Shown here one piece after another: positions 1 to 21,698 of a stretch of 64,000 nt of DNA. The stretch covers positions 13,938,001 to 14,002,000 of the forward strand of contig OY727099.1 of assembly GCA_963402885.1 (NCBI GenBank), read 5' to 3'. The first letter of the stretch is position 1, and every line of letters begins with the position of its first letter. A program made the translations under genes and the position numbers. Below the pieces are notes generated by a model. The model did not search any database and was not told the origin of the DNA. It saw nothing but the letters and a program-made list of their open reading frames with translations. Source of the DNA: Antedon bifida (taxonomy: Eukaryota; Echinodermata; Crinoidea; Comatulida; Antedonidae).

Positions 1-20
1 AACGTAAACAAACACCTATT
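1..20. repeat. Left copy of 20-bp direct repeat
   Basis: AACGTAAACAAACACCTATT is the first sequence in the window and recurs exactly at 2411-2430, 2410 bp away. The copies flank two divergent small genes. The repeat may extend left of the window. Confidence 0.7.
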
Positions 21-33
21 TCGACACAACAGT

Positions 34-264
34 CTACTGTAATTTTTTAGCCAGCGACTCCAAAGAACCTCGGCCTTCGCAATGTCTTGTTTCTGAAAAC
101 AATACTATGCGGGGATCGAGGTTTAGGTACATGAACATGGTATACCAATTATTTATTCGACCCAACTCCCCACCCTTAAACTCACTCTGAAACGAACGCG
201 ATACCCCTATACTATATAAACTATCAATTATAGCCAGGAACTTGTTGATTGCACTTTTGTCCAT
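34..264 (-). CDS. Small ORF of unknown function
   Basis: An open frame of 76 codons lies downstream of, and on the same strand as, the gene at 577-1002. I recognise no domain. It could be a terminal exon of that gene or an independent frame; no convincing splice pair was found to decide. It lies inside the interval bounded by the 20-bp direct repeats. Length alone gives weak support for real coding. Confidence 0.25.
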   Translation of the reverse strand: MDKSAINKFLAIIDSLYSIGVSRSFQSEFKGGELGRINNWYTMFMYLNLDPRIVLFSETRHCEGRGSLESLAKKLQ

Positions 265-470
265 TAATGTATGAAAACATTGTTTTGTCGAAGTTGATAA
301 TGTAAGCTATTCACATTAAATTAATATTAGGATAGTTTTATGTTAACATTATTGCGAAAATATCAAGAAACAAAAACAACAGTTGTTGCTGAATGCAACC
401 GGCAAAAATAAACCGGGAAAGGGGGTCCTTTCAAATTGAACAGACACTCTGTTCATTCTAAATTAAGCAA

Positions 471-476
471 TTTATT
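471..476 (-). terminator. AATAAA polyadenylation signal
   Basis: AATAAA on the minus strand about 100 nt past the stop at 577, suitable as the 3' end of that compact gene. Confidence 0.4.
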
Positions 477-576
477 CCCTCTGTCTCTTTTGTATTGTCT
501 CACACTAGACATTATTCGTACATAAGATAGCGAATGATTCGGTTTGGTAGTGGAAAGCGAACTTAACTTTGATAAG

Positions 577-1002
577 TCATTTCGGCCAAAATAGTCGCGA
601 ATAAACAACATGGAGAGATGTTTCAAAGACCGGGGAGTATCGTTCATTGTAATCAGGTGTGATCTTAGAGGCTCTTGCAGCTTCTCGAATGCTCATGCCA
701 TTGCTGTCATAAAGACAAACAATATGTGATCCTTCAATAACAACACTCGCTGGCTCTGATATGTATGGTAAACCAATCAGAAGTGGTAGGAGAGTAAATG
801 GGTCATCTCGACTGAAACTTAATGTCCAGACGGCTCCGTTGTTAATCAGAATCCTCAATTTCTCGCTACACATGCTGTCCATGGCTTCCAAATCGTTATT
901 GAAGAAGCTTTGCAACTTCAGCAAGACGTATTCCATCGGTGTTTCCCCACTTTCTGTCAGCGCATTTTGGGTTCGCTCCATTTCCGAATTGCACTGTGAC
1001 AC
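577..1002 (-). CDS. Unknown 141-codon protein, leftward gene of the divergent pair
   Basis: A single open frame from ATG at 1002 to the stop at 577. The predicted protein is soluble, with no signal peptide, membrane segment or familiar motif. The start lies about 180 bp from the first exon of the opposing gene, so the two could share the short region rich in ACGCGCGC repeats between them. An AATAAA follows about 100 nt downstream. Function unknown. Pairing with the arginine-rich gene to the right and the flanking direct repeats make a mobile or captured unit possible, but that is inference. Confidence 0.4.
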   Translation of the reverse strand: MSQCNSEMERTQNALTESGETPMEYVLLKLQSFFNNDLEAMDSMCSEKLRILINNGAVWTLSFSRDDPFTLLPLLIGLPYISEPASVVIEGSHIVCLYDSNGMSIREAARASKITPDYNERYSPVFETSLHVVYSRLFWPK

Positions 1003-1179
1003 GCGCGCCCATCATTTCCGATCTGTGTTGGTACGCGCGCGTTTTACTAGTGAATGCGGGTCAAATTGTACTATGGAAACGGCAATAATAAACATTCAGT
1101 TGAACAGCTAAAACGAAGAAGATCGTTTTATACTGACCACATCTGCTATTATTAACTAGAAATCTAAGAGAATTAATAA
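1003..1179. promoter_or_regulatory. Possible bidirectional promoter
   Basis: This 177-bp gap separates two divergent gene starts. It has two alternating purine-pyrimidine CG-rich patches (ACGCGCGCC near 1001 and ACGCGCGCG near 1033) in otherwise AT-rich surroundings. Promoter function is inferred from position only. Confidence 0.3.
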
Positions 1180-2199
1180 ATGGATATGCCAAATGGTAAG
1201 ATAATTTACTTATGTAGTATTTTTATTATATAATACTGTAATTGCATTGATTATTAAATTGATTTAGGCCTATACTGTACAACAATTCATTTTCATTTCT
1301 TTTGTTATTAAGGTCCTGTGCATAAGTTTGGGACCCGTCGTAGACATGAACCGAACAACCGAGAGCGCTCTCTCGAATTACCGCCATCGTTTAGAAGACC
1401 TAAACAAGTTCCAGTAAATTCAACAAATGATTCTGATGCTGGAACAATCAGGAACTTGCTAGCAAGTGCCCGTTCTGAGATTCAACGGTTTACTGATCTG
1501 ATGTCCGATTACGTCGACTTAGCCGATAGACGAGTTCAAAATTTACAAGAACCACCGGCTGGTGCTTTCCCCGGAGGAACGACAGATGAAAAAATACAAT
1601 ATTAGGAAAACAGACGTCGGATGTGTGCAGACGCATACGAAATGAGTTTGAAATCAAGAAAACGTGATGAAAATGCGAAGAATTTACAGATTTTCCCAGA
1701 TGACGGTTTTAGAAAGAGATATTTTCTGAGAAAAGAAATGAGGATGGAAATGAAACGCGAAGCAGGGGAAGAAGTTGCACAGCGATGCGAATACATAGTT
1801 GAAATCAGGCAACGTAAATTTAATCGTGCTAATAGTGTAGCCGATGTTCAAGAAGTTGCACATTCCCGCTCAAATGAGGAGTCACAGACGTTACTGACTA
1901 GAAGACAGTTAGTTGAGAGCGAAGATAGGAATAGAGTAATGGATCATAGTGCTGGTGATGGAGTAACGAACCAACACCAAGGAGATGTAATGGTACGTCG
2001 TGACGAGACCACGACGCCAGCCATTGATGGTGATAACGCAACAGTAGGCAGTAATCAACAGGAAGGTACTACTTCCCAACCTCGCCGCCACCGTTGGCGA
2101 ATTCGTGTGCCGTGGCTTCGACGGATCTGGCGATGGGCACGCAAGCATCGACGGCGAAACAGCAGAACTATCCCGGATGCTGCAGCAGACAACCAATAG
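1180..2199 (+). CDS. Unknown arginine-rich protein, two exons, one in-frame stop
   Basis: Exon 1 (1180-1195) begins at ATG and ends at a GTAAGA donor. The intron ends at ATTAAG, and exon 2 starts at 1313 in matching phase. The frame runs to a TAG at 1603-1605, then stays open in the same frame from 1606 to TAG at 2197-2199. With the TAG ignored, the product would be about 295 residues: polar, with a charged middle and a very basic tryptophan-containing C-terminus (about residues 258-285, rich in RR, HR and WR). No domain recognised; the basic tail could bind nucleic acid. The TAG may mark a dying gene, readthrough, or two separate proteins, the second starting at ATG 1621. Confidence 0.4.
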
Positions 2200-3436
2200 T
2201 GTTTTTTTTAACTTTCATGATATTTGTATTTCAAAATGTGAATTAAACAAGATTTCATAACAAAACGAGTTTTAAGTATTATTGTTCACACGCAAGAAGC
2301 TGGAAATAATTCCAAAATCAAAAGCTTAACATTTCTGTTTAAAAAAAACTCCTAATAGCATGGTATGTAACATCATACCCAACATACAAAAAAAAATACA
2401 CTTTTTCCTCAACGTAAACAAACACCTATTGATGATGTCATATCACTACCATATTTGGAAATATCACTGCCATATTTGGGCACATCACACTTTTTTTTTG
2501 TCAAACTAGTTTGATAGTGTAGACAGCTTTATGCCATGAAGCAGTATCGTTTCATTATAAATTTTATGATCAAAGAATAAAACTGGAAGTATATGCTGCA
2601 TGGATCTGATGACATCGACAAAAGTTCTATCTGGTGGTCAAAAAATAAGATTTTGTGTTCCTATGTTTGAGGTAATGGCTGCAATGGGAGAATAAAAAAG
2701 TTGAAAGAGTACATAACACAATAAGTGATGAGACTAGTGCAGATCACCTAAAAAAACTAATAGTTCAAAATTAGTTTGCTCCTGTATTGTTTCATAATTA
2801 CATTTTAACAATTCAATAAAAAAAAACTATATTTTATTTAAGGTGTATACTTTATTTCTTTAAAAACAACAAAACTTTAAATTTTTACATATAAACTAGA
2901 TATTTTTCATTCGCGTCACACAATATGCCTACGATGCTAAAGTGACTGGCATTCTTTGAAATATTTTCTTAATACTCATCCAAAAAAATGCAACAATAGT
3001 AACAGATCAAGACGTGTTTGAGTTGTTTAGAAACTACACAAAATAATATTAACAGGCTAAATAATAAAAATAATAAATAAATGTTAACATTTTCGTTTCC
3101 TTAGCTACTTCTAATGAACTATAATATTTGGCACAAATTTAATAAAATAAATTACATATTAATAAACACTATTCATAACATTAAATCATGTCTGTTTATC
3201 ATTATAAATATAAATTCACTGTCTTTCTATACAAATTATACCCTGCATTAACACAGAAATGTTTTTACTATCACATACATAAGCAAGAAATATTGTTACC
3301 GTTACAAGCACACACAATGTGAACAGTGTTCACAGAAATTTTTTTTCAAGTTTGTTTGATTCAATGTAGAATTTCCTTTTAAAAATTGTTACAAAAATAG
3401 TTTTACTAAATGCAATTAGGGAAACATTATATATAA
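2200..3436. other. Intergenic region and probable 3' UTR of the ABTB gene
   Basis: No coding signal. The second direct-repeat copy is at 2411-2430. A two-fold imperfect repeat of about 22 bp (ATATCACTnCCATATTTGG) follows at about 2441-2478. TTTATT at 2851-2856 is a minus-strand AATAAA that could end the ABTB transcript, giving a 3' UTR of roughly 600 nt. Confidence 0.4.
2411..2430. repeat. Right copy of 20-bp direct repeat
   Basis: Exact match to bases 1-20; the flanking bases differ. Confidence 0.7.
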
Positions 3437-12356
<8,920 letters not shown>

Positions 12357-15300
12357 TTTAACATCTGCAACAGTATAACATCAAATGAAGTTTCTTAAAG
12401 CACTGAATTTGAGACCTGAAAATAAAAACACAAGCAATTACCTACAAAAATTGCCACAAAAGAAAAAAAGATATTAGAAAACAGAAATATGACAAATATA
12501 GAATTGTGGTGGAAGTTTAATTTCAACACAATATGTAGTGAAGGCCTACTATAATTTATAATTTCCAGAAAGTAAAAGTAGGTATCAATACTACTGTACT
12601 GTAAATCATTTAAAACTATAGTTTATTGTAGCCAAAAGAATACCGTATGTTCTAAATACTGTATTGTTGCATATGAACCATGCCCATAGCAACATATTGC
12701 AAGTCTAAGCCCTAAAGATATGTTAGCCAACAGTTCCTTGGGGAGAAAGTGAAATGTTCTTCTGTTACACGGCTCAGTGTGCCAATTAACTTTAAAATAA
12801 ATTTACAACTTAAACATGTCAACTTGTATTTAATTGTAACATAAAACAAGCATACTGGTTGGTAAAGAAAAATTAAAAACAGATTGTAATAATATATATT
12901 ACATTAGTTTGTGTATATAGTATTAATTAACAGTGTTCTGTATGAATAAAAATAAATGTTCTTGACATGCTTGTCTAGACATTTCACATGCCTAATTTGA
13001 AGCAGCAACACAAACTTATATGAATATAAAATAGGATGACCATGACTATTAATTTTTATAATACACAAAACTGATATGGATAAAAATAATAAAATGATCC
13101 CATAGTTTTCTAAATTTGAAAATACAGTTTACTTTGATAGAATCACAAACAATATACAAACTTACACAACTTGTAGTTGTACTATGTAAGTTTCTGGAAG
13201 GTTGTATATCAGACAAGTTTCAAGGCTTCTGAAGTTTATAGAAAAGACATAGTTGTACAGTATTGAATATATGACAATTTCATAGATTATTAAAATAATT
13301 TAAGTGTAGCCAGTCCATTTTTTGTTGATGAATAGAAAATGATTGTTATTTGTAGCATGCTGCGCAGGCTTTTCACAATTCACTCTACAGTACAGTATGT
13401 TTAGTGCTACAGTGTGTACACCTCTTTTTACCTACATTTTGCATAGGTTATCAGTTCTAATGAAAAGTATCAAGTATTTGGATACATCTGGACCAGAAAC
13501 ATCTTTTTAACCATTTTAGGCACACATAAAATTCAAAAGACAAATACAACCAATTTATCATGTCAAAAATCTGTACCTCAGTTTGTTGATAACATCATTT
13601 AAAATCAACTGTTAATAAAATAATAATTAAACAACACCTTGCCACCTAACATGTTGAATACATTTGGAATGTTACAAAATTCCCCAAACAAAGACTAGTT
13701 CAAGGTTTTTATAAGCAGATTTTCCACCAAATGTTCACGATCTATAGATTGCTTCCATTGTAGCATTGTGTTTACACTATTTTTTCTCTAAACTTGTGGA
13801 GAATGGTATGCTATTGTTACAATAAGCTTAGTGAATAGGCAGATTAAGAACAAAAATAAGACGTGTGAATGTTATTGAAACTTATTTTAAAAAGTAGCAA
13901 CAACTGCGGGTGGTATGATAATTGTGCAAACACTTGCTACACTTAATGCAGCTGGGAAATCCATGTTGAGCTGATTATGAGCAACCTATTAGTATCCTAG
14001 TTTCAAAATATTTCTACTGTACTTCTCTCCAACAATGAGAAAGACAAGGTTTTGAAAAACGTTATGAAGCTACAGCTAAAACAAAAATGAAATTAGAGCC
14101 TCATTAACAGTTTTTGATGGTTTGTAAAAGCTATTCAGCTCCATCCATCCTCTAATACTGCTCCTACTACTAAACACCACATCCACAAGGTAGTATTTAG
14201 AGGGTAGGTTCTGTTATATTTAGGAGTGAGGTAATAATTATTCAGGGGTTATGTTGATGCATCTAGGGTTAGGGGAATGTTGTATGTATCATTGTGTAGT
14301 GCTTAGTAGGACCCTTTATTGCTGTACTGGAATACCAAAATAAATCTGGGCTTTCTAAACTTAGGCCTCATATATGAGTTGTATCAGGCATGAGTAAAGA
14401 AATGTCCAGGCAACTGAACTGAACATGTGGTCCTGGAATAGGAAGGCCTAACTTCACTACACTATCATCACTTTATTTTGTTTCAATGAAAAGTCTCTAC
14501 TACTACTAGTAACTACTACATATATTGCAATGAAGTAACTTATATCTTACCTTTAATTACTAAAATTAAATTAGTAAAATCATCACACACATGTTATATC
14601 CTGTAGAATACTGATATTACAGCATGTATGTACACTGCCTTAATACTAACAACTACAAAGCAACTAGGTCCTTGGCTACTTTATAAATCTGTCTGTTTTA
14701 CTGGTACTTAATTAGTTAATGTCTCACTAAACTCAAGCATCAAGACTTTTCACACTACTAAACTGTGCACTTCTCTCTATTTAGCAATGAAAACGAAAGT
14801 AGACCCTTAGGCAAGGCTAATTCTGATTGGCTAATAGGCAATGGACCATTCTCACTATTAGAATAGGGGTGTTTATAGTAATTTATATGCACAAGACTTT
14901 ATGGTACAGCTTGATGTGGGTTTACAAGGAATTTACATACTGTATAATTGTATTAAAAACAAAATAAATTTTTATAGCCTCTATTTTGGAACCTACTCAA
15001 TCAATATTGTACGCAACCTTTAGACTTAAATTAAGTTTTGCAATGTTACTGTAGGCTTATGCCTTCTTTACTTCATACCTATTCTAAACAAGTGGTGATT
15101 TTCAAAGTGCCATACAAAACACCAAAATAGCCATAATTATTATTAATTAATTTATTTTAATAATTATATTGTTGGTTATGGATGCAAAGTACTTAGTAGT
15201 TATTAAATTGAGTGCAGCACATTGAATTGAGCAGGATCTATTAATCTTCATTTAGTGCTTGGCATATGGTGTTAGTGGTTAACAAATTATATCAAGTTGT

Positions 15301-17954
15301 TTCTCTGATTCATCAATCATAATCTTCTTCTATGACAAATGCAACTTTTGTAAAGATTTCAGAACACTAATCCAGTTAGATTTACCACACCTCATATAAA
15401 ACCCTTCAAATGTAATTCTCTCCTTTTGTGATGATCCTACCGTAAATGGAAAGTGTCAACGGACCAGCTCAAATACCACAAGTCATTCAGGTCCAAAATA
15501 TTGTTTACTAGGCCTATGTAAAAATTATATTTTTTGAGTGACTCATGGATGGTTCAAGAGAGTTGGCTATATATATACAATTACCCACCATATATTCAAT
15601 TATATATATAGTTAAATTATAGAAATCGGTGTAGAATATGAAACACTGTACTCTTGTAATAGACTTTGATACATCTTTCATTTTTTATAGTCATATCTTT
15701 TAATATATAATTTATGAAAAGGCCTGTTTATTTTGACCCTTTGTACATTTAAGCTGCGAGTCTGAATGTACCCTAAATAAGTTATAGTAAAGTAAATACA
15801 AAAACCATTGTAAATAATGGGGAAAAAACAGATTATATGGATTTCTATATAGATTGTTTTCTAACAACCCAAGATAAATTTCCATTGAAAAGCTGTGGGT
15901 ATTTCACTAATTATTCTATTGAGAACAACTCAACAAACACAAACACTGTAGTGAAAGATAAACATTACCTGATAAGGGAATAAAGAGACTGAAATTTGCG
16001 ACTTGTGACAATGAACCTGATTAAAGTTGGCCAATTGTTACAAAAAATAAAGTAAACATACCTGGATACAGTAATACAATAAATAACAATGATTAATCTT
16101 ATTAGTTTTTAGTAGCATTTCACAATAAAAACAGAGATTTTAATCTCTGTAGTAAATAATAGTCTTTTTAAAAACAGAGTAGTTTTATACTATCATTTTA
16201 AATGACATTCTCATTTTTTATTTGTTATAATAGTTAATTGGTAGGACATCATTAAAAAAAATTGAGATTTTCAAATGTACCAAATATATTAAAACATTTT
16301 TTTTACTGGGGTAGGAGGCGCCCGAGTCCGGGATGACCAAGACACAACTGGTGCTCACCAGGGTTCAATTTGAGACCGAGATGAGGGCATATTTCCATAC
16401 TTCGGTTTGGGTTTAGCTTTTTCTCTCAGTGTCTTGTACAGCGCTTAAAGATTTCACAATATTATTGTAATGAAAAATAGTGATATTTAACACTTAATAA
16501 TACAGAAAAATAATACATTATTACAGTATAAATTTATATCAGCAGTTTAAAATTCACTACAAAACTTAAGTGTCGTTTCTTCAATATAAAGGTAATTTGG
16601 TAAATATACTTACCTAAGTTTCTTGAATTTAAACCAAATATCACACTTTTATTGTCTGGTTACGTTGCAGTATTATTTCCCGCGATAATCACCAGCTTAT
16701 TCAACAATGATACTTGCTTGAATTCACATTTAAAACAGGTAATTTACTACCCCACCTCTCTATAATACCCGTATTTAAAAAGTTTAAAGAAATATGGTAT
16801 ATGCTTCAATAACTCATAATACACATACTACTACAGCTATTGTTGAAGCCATTTAGTCACGTATTAGGAACTCAAAATATGTCATTTTACAAATAACACA
16901 GTATTTCAATGGCTTCTATTTATAAAATGTGGACTGCAATTTATGGTATAATTAATAAACACAAGACAGCATGAAATATTAGGAATTCACAAAACAAAAC
17001 TTCTTTTCATAAAATTATTCAAAGGTATATTTATTCATCAATTAAAATCATAAAAGGCAAATGAAATACGTACAATTTTTAGACAGATGAAAAACATCAC
17101 GTACAATTAGCATTCAACTAAAATAATATGGTAAAAATAAGTAACTACATTAACATATAAACATACAATTACTTTGCAATGAATATAACCAACTCTGCCA
17201 AAACTGGATAATTAGGCTTGCCTAGTGGTGTAACGCAGGGGGAAGGCCCCTGGTTTAGTAAACTTAAGGGCCCTCAGACACATTTTATATAAACTTTAAA
17301 ATATTCATAAAAAGAGAGAAGAAAATGTTTATATTACTGACAACAGTGTTCCTCATAATAGAAGGTTAATAGCAAAATATTCTAAACCACTTTATAAATA
17401 AATATATTATAAAAATATACAATTTAAACTTTTTTTCACAAAATTTACTGATTGATTTGTTTAAAAAAGAGCTTGGTCCCCACTTGAATTCATTACTGAA
17501 AAATCCTCAGTATAAATCATTAAATAAAAATAGTGTCACAAGATGGCAATTACAAGATCAAAACCAATGCATAAAACATAACACTTTATACACATTTTAT
17601 ATCCAAAATGTACAAATGTTGGCACAACTTGGAATGTTAAAGATGTTTCCAATTTATTTCTAATAATTGGTTAAATCATAAACTTCCTTGTCACACAATA
17701 ATTTATAAACACCGTAAATGTCAGTAGTAAATCTAAAGCATTAAAAATAGTAATAATAATATTTACAACAACAAAATCATATGTTACAGTACTTTTCAGC
17801 ATTGACCTTTAACCTATTAAGAAACATTACAAATTAGATTGGTATGAGCATGTCTTCTGGGAGTGTTCATTTTTATCAAAACTTAAGGGTCTGTTTCCTT
17901 CAAAACTTTGATTGATATTCATTGTTTTAATTTTGTAAATATTATCTGTCACAG
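12357..17954. other. AT-rich non-coding region upstream of ABTB start, probably 5' UTR introns and promoter
   Basis: A minus-strand acceptor (TACTGTTGCAG) at 12365 lies 8 nt before the ABTB ATG, so the transcript should begin further right. Minus-strand donor-like sites are at 14550 (GTAAGATA), about 16062 (GTATGTTT) and 16613 (GTAAGTATATTT), the last being the strongest; a 5' UTR exon starting at 16614 is plausible. A dispersed repeat (GTGGTGTAAyGCAG with GGCCCCTGGTTTAG) occurs at about 17223-17262 and also near 4294-4322. No other gene is visible. Confidence 0.4.
16608..16614 (-). other. Candidate 5' UTR splice donor for the ABTB gene
   Basis: CTTAG followed by GTAAGTAT on the minus strand is a near-consensus donor. 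Joined to the acceptor at 12365 it would give a 4.25-kb 5' UTR intron. Competing donors at 14550 and 16062 prevent certainty. Confidence 0.3.
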
Positions 17955-18457
17955 ATGGCGATTTGTGGTACATGGGGCAATGGACGGTTTTACGCGCTTG
18001 ATAGTGTAAGTGCAGCGCCAATAATAGAGCAGAGACCGTATTGAAAGGATTCCTGGGTGCTGTTAGTAATTACGGCATCCCTACAAAGGTGCGTACGGAT
18101 ATGGGGTTGGAAAACACCCTGGTGGCAAAATATATGGTATCACTTTACGGTGAAGATGCATTTTTAACAGGACGGAGTGTTCATAACCAACGTATTGAAA
18201 GACACTGGAAAGATATGTTTGAGGTATTAAATTTAATTTCTTTAATATCTTTCCGTAGTACTGTATACCTAGAAAAGTTCAGAGAAGCACATTGTCATCA
18301 TAAGATAAGGACAGAGATAAATAAATCCCCAATTCAACTATGGGCACAAGCAGTAGACAGTGGATATGACATTCTATGGGCACAAGCAGTAGACAGTGGA
18401 TATGACATTCTATGGGCACAAGCAGTGGATATGACATTCAAGAAGCTACCCAAGTAA
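17955..18457 (+). pseudogene. Integrase-core (rve-like) gene remnant
   Basis: An acceptor-like CTGTCACAG precedes a frame reading WRFVVHGAMDGFTRLIV. After one frameshift near 18008 it continues as CSANNRAETVLKGFLGAVS, VRTDMGLEN and GRSVHNQRIERHWKDMF, to the TAA at 18455. These blocks match the metazoan integrase-core family that occurs as stand-alone transposon-derived genes. The two visible acidic blocks, MDG and RTDMG, would be the first two catalytic positions. The C-terminal WAQAVDSGYDIL segment is tandemly triplicated. The break plus the duplication argue for a decayed copy. Confidence 0.8.
18342..18443. repeat. 36-bp tandem repeat, about 2.8 copies, in the integrase-core remnant
   Basis: Two perfect 36-bp units (18342-18377 and 18378-18413) starting GGGCACAAGCAGT, then a shortened third. 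The unit is 12 codons, so the frame stays open. Confidence 0.9.
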
Positions 18458-19508
18458 TAAAAAAACTGTGATTCTTATATACTATATACTATAGGCAGAC
18501 TCTAGTACTAGCATTGTGTATGCTAGTACACAACGGCGTTCCATAAAAACTGGTGTTGATAATTTATTTATGAATACAATTTTTTCATTGCAGCCTTTTT
18601 TTCTCAGTTCAGTGATATTCAGTCTATAGTGCCAACACTAAACATCTTATTATTTATTTTATTTATCTAATTAATTATTGTACTATAACCTCAGTGTAGG
18701 CCTAATTTTTTTCTATTTTGTTAATGGTGGTCTCTGCTTATAGTTTATTTTCTTAGACTAATTACTTACAGTATAAAGAAATATTATGTATTATTTGTGG
18801 AAATCAAATAAAACAAACAAACCATATACATGTGGCCTGAAACAGCAGCAAAAATGGATCAAATGAGGTTGTCATGCCTAAATCACTACTTTGAAATTAA
18901 GCCGACGTAAAAGAAAGTGAATGTGTACTCAGATGGCTTGCCATATGACAGACACTTGAGAAGAAGAGGATGAGATAGCGATTGGAGTGTTTGACGGATG
19001 GATTGGTAATGGTTCAAGAGGGTTTGAAGTAGTACAGGATTTCTTCAGCCATCTAGTGAGCTACTTCAAGTAGTCAACCAAGCAAAACACTGAACGTTAC
19101 CCGTATCAGAGTAGAAGCATCAATGAAGTTCAAGAGTCATGATGGGATTGAATTGCCTCCGATTCACCTGACTGAAGCCCAATGTTACGCCTCCCCTGCC
19201 AACTGGGCAGTGCTAAACACTCTCCAAGTTGAGAAGAATGATGTTGTAAAACAAAGCAACCTAGCATCCTAAAAATCCTGCAACAATTCCAGAAAATGAT
19301 GTTTAACCATCAGTATTTTAAGTTCCTTATGCTAGATTGACCCATGACCTTTCTGCATTGTATCGACTCGACCAGCGTCTTCTATGGTAAAGGAAAAATC
19401 TAATGCCGAGTATTACCATGCTTTTCAAGAATTAGGCTCATAATTTTCAATATCTCATGAGTAGAAGTTGTTTCAATTGAAAACTTTATGGGCACATTAA
19501 TGTAGAAA
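18458..19508. other. No gene recognised
   Basis: AT-rich sequence with scattered short open stretches and no recognisable domain or repeat. It probably contains decayed transposon DNA. Confidence 0.4.
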
Positions 19509-19691
19509 ATGAATCAAGGTATTTATCATTTTGCAAAACAGCATCGGAGAAATGTTTGCCACCATGCAAATAATACTGAAATAAGTGTGAAATGGATGAC
19601 TCAAGACCCAGCACCACAGAATTTATTGGAAATGATAAAGTGTGGTTGCAACCAAGGAAGGTGCCAATGTAAAAAGTCCAACTTTACATAA
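19509..19691 (+). pseudogene. CXC-type cysteine cluster fragment of a transposon gene
   Basis: The frame includes VKWMTQDPAPQNLLEMI followed by KCGCNQGRCQCKKSNF. This tryptophan-proline block running into a CxC cluster is typical of the C-terminal ends of invertebrate transposon-linked proteins. A stop follows before the second half of the usual cysteine array, so it is truncated. It resembles the fuller CXC frame at 30300-30587. Confidence 0.55.
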
Positions 19692-21698
19692 GCTGTCTTA
19701 CAAAGAAGAATATCAACAATACATAATTCAACAAAATATGATGTGGACTTGGGCATTCATTGAGTTGAGTTCATGTTTATTTCACATTCAAAATGAGCTA
19801 GATTATAAGTAAATGAAAAATTGAGTGTCAGCCATTTCATTAGCAAGAAATACCGTAAAAAATTAGGCCTTTGTATTTTAACCTTCCCAAAAGAAACAGG
19901 GTCTACCCATATTGCTATCAAGTTTGTTTCACATTCTTTGCATCGTCTATTAAGCCAAGTTTGCATTACCTAATCAGTGTGTTTTGATATTCAAAGAGCT
20001 TTGGAAAACTAACTTTGAAAGTTGTATGTATTCCAGGTGATTGGTCAGCACTTATGTGATTATTCCAGGTGATTGAGTTGAACTAACCTGAAAGTTAGTT
20101 GTTTGTCGGTGCCAGCATTAAAGTTTATAATTGGCAGCAAGTATTACATGCATGAACAAATCTAGCACAGAAAACAAAAAATACCTAAAAACTACATACA
20201 GTTTAATCAATGTAGCTAACAAATATATTTTTACAGTTAAAACGATTTCCTGTAAAAGATAGTTGCAATATTAATCTATGACCACACAGAAGTGTTAACA
20301 TTATATTTGTAAAAATGATTTTTTTTAATTCATTATTTTAACATAGAATTCAAATAAAAATTTGTAATGATAAATCATTTTTCCATTTCATGTTTCATAA
20401 TACTATTAATAAAACATCTTGTTGCATATAATACAAGGAGCACACTCCTATCCCACAGACGATATTTATTTCCAAAACAGGATTGAATGGGCCAAAACGT
20501 CCTACTATTTCATGATACACACTGCTCAAACCATCAAGTGTTACTCAAGGAGCTTGCATTTATTACTTAAGGGCCCTAGATATTTTGAATTGATACTGAT
20601 AAAAGAACCCTGTTGCAATTGAAGTATACAGGGACCTAATTTTTACCTGTATTATTATGAATTTCATTGTAAATTTCACTGTTCAGTTAAAAAAAACCAC
20701 CTAACTATATGTGAGGGTATGTGAAATCTTCTATAAGAAAAACATAAATTGTTACTTTATTCATGAATTTGTGCCATCTGCAGGCCCTCTGGGTGAACCC
20801 AAAGGTGCATATGTCTAGTTCATCAGAGGTGTTGCTAATCCATTGTTCAACACAAGATTAGCTAAACTGCTAACTGTATTAAACAATGCACATATAAACT
20901 GTTCATGACTCCATGACAGACTTGTTCGGGTCATATCAAAGTTTAGCCAGATGGTATCAAGAGAACAACATGGTTAATTAGATTGTTTATGTAATAACCT
21001 ACTTACTTAAATTGAAATTACTGTAGAAACGTTCATGTGTTCGTTATTCCTAAGCTACAAAATACATAATATTTGGGCATGGGGTTGGGTGCATAAAGAG
21101 CTGCAATATTCTGCTTCATTTTATTACTAAAACATAAACACGATATTTTACAAGCCATCTAATTCCACTAATGTAAATACTGGCTTTAAATAGACAAATT
21201 GTAAATAAATTTTTACCTCAAACAATAAGAAAGATTTCTCATCAAAGCACTGCCCAAACAGCAAAGGTAGTGGAAGTAAAAGGTAAAAAACTGTCATAAC
21301 TGGTTGGTTTATCTTAATTGCCAAGCTACTACAAGAATGCAATACCGAATTCATACCAGTGCCATAAACAGACAAACAATGAAGATCTACAGCAGTAGGC
21401 CTACAATCCAAGGAGTCGAGCATATACATGTATAACCTTATTATTGACATCAAAGATATTCTCTGTGTACTGTAAATCAATACAAAATAAAGAGTAAAGC
21501 TTGTGGGGTGCCACATGGGTGAGATTTTTTATTATTGGTCGATGTTTACTGTTAATGACTTATCTAATGTTTGTGACACACACACTTAAGTTATCTAGTT
21601 CGTGGATCATACTACATTATTCTATACAAATAATTCAATTGATGCTTTATTTGAAATCTTTAATAATGACCTGTCAATCATACACTTGGCTTTTTAAG
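19692..21698. other. No gene recognised
   Basis: AT-rich intergenic DNA without a supported coding frame, RNA gene or clear transposon terminus. Confidence 0.4.

Noticed and set aside
16310-16440. Possible SINE with GGTTCAATTTGAGAC as a B box
   Set aside because: The B-box match is poor (no closing C), no A box was found and no second copy was seen in the window.
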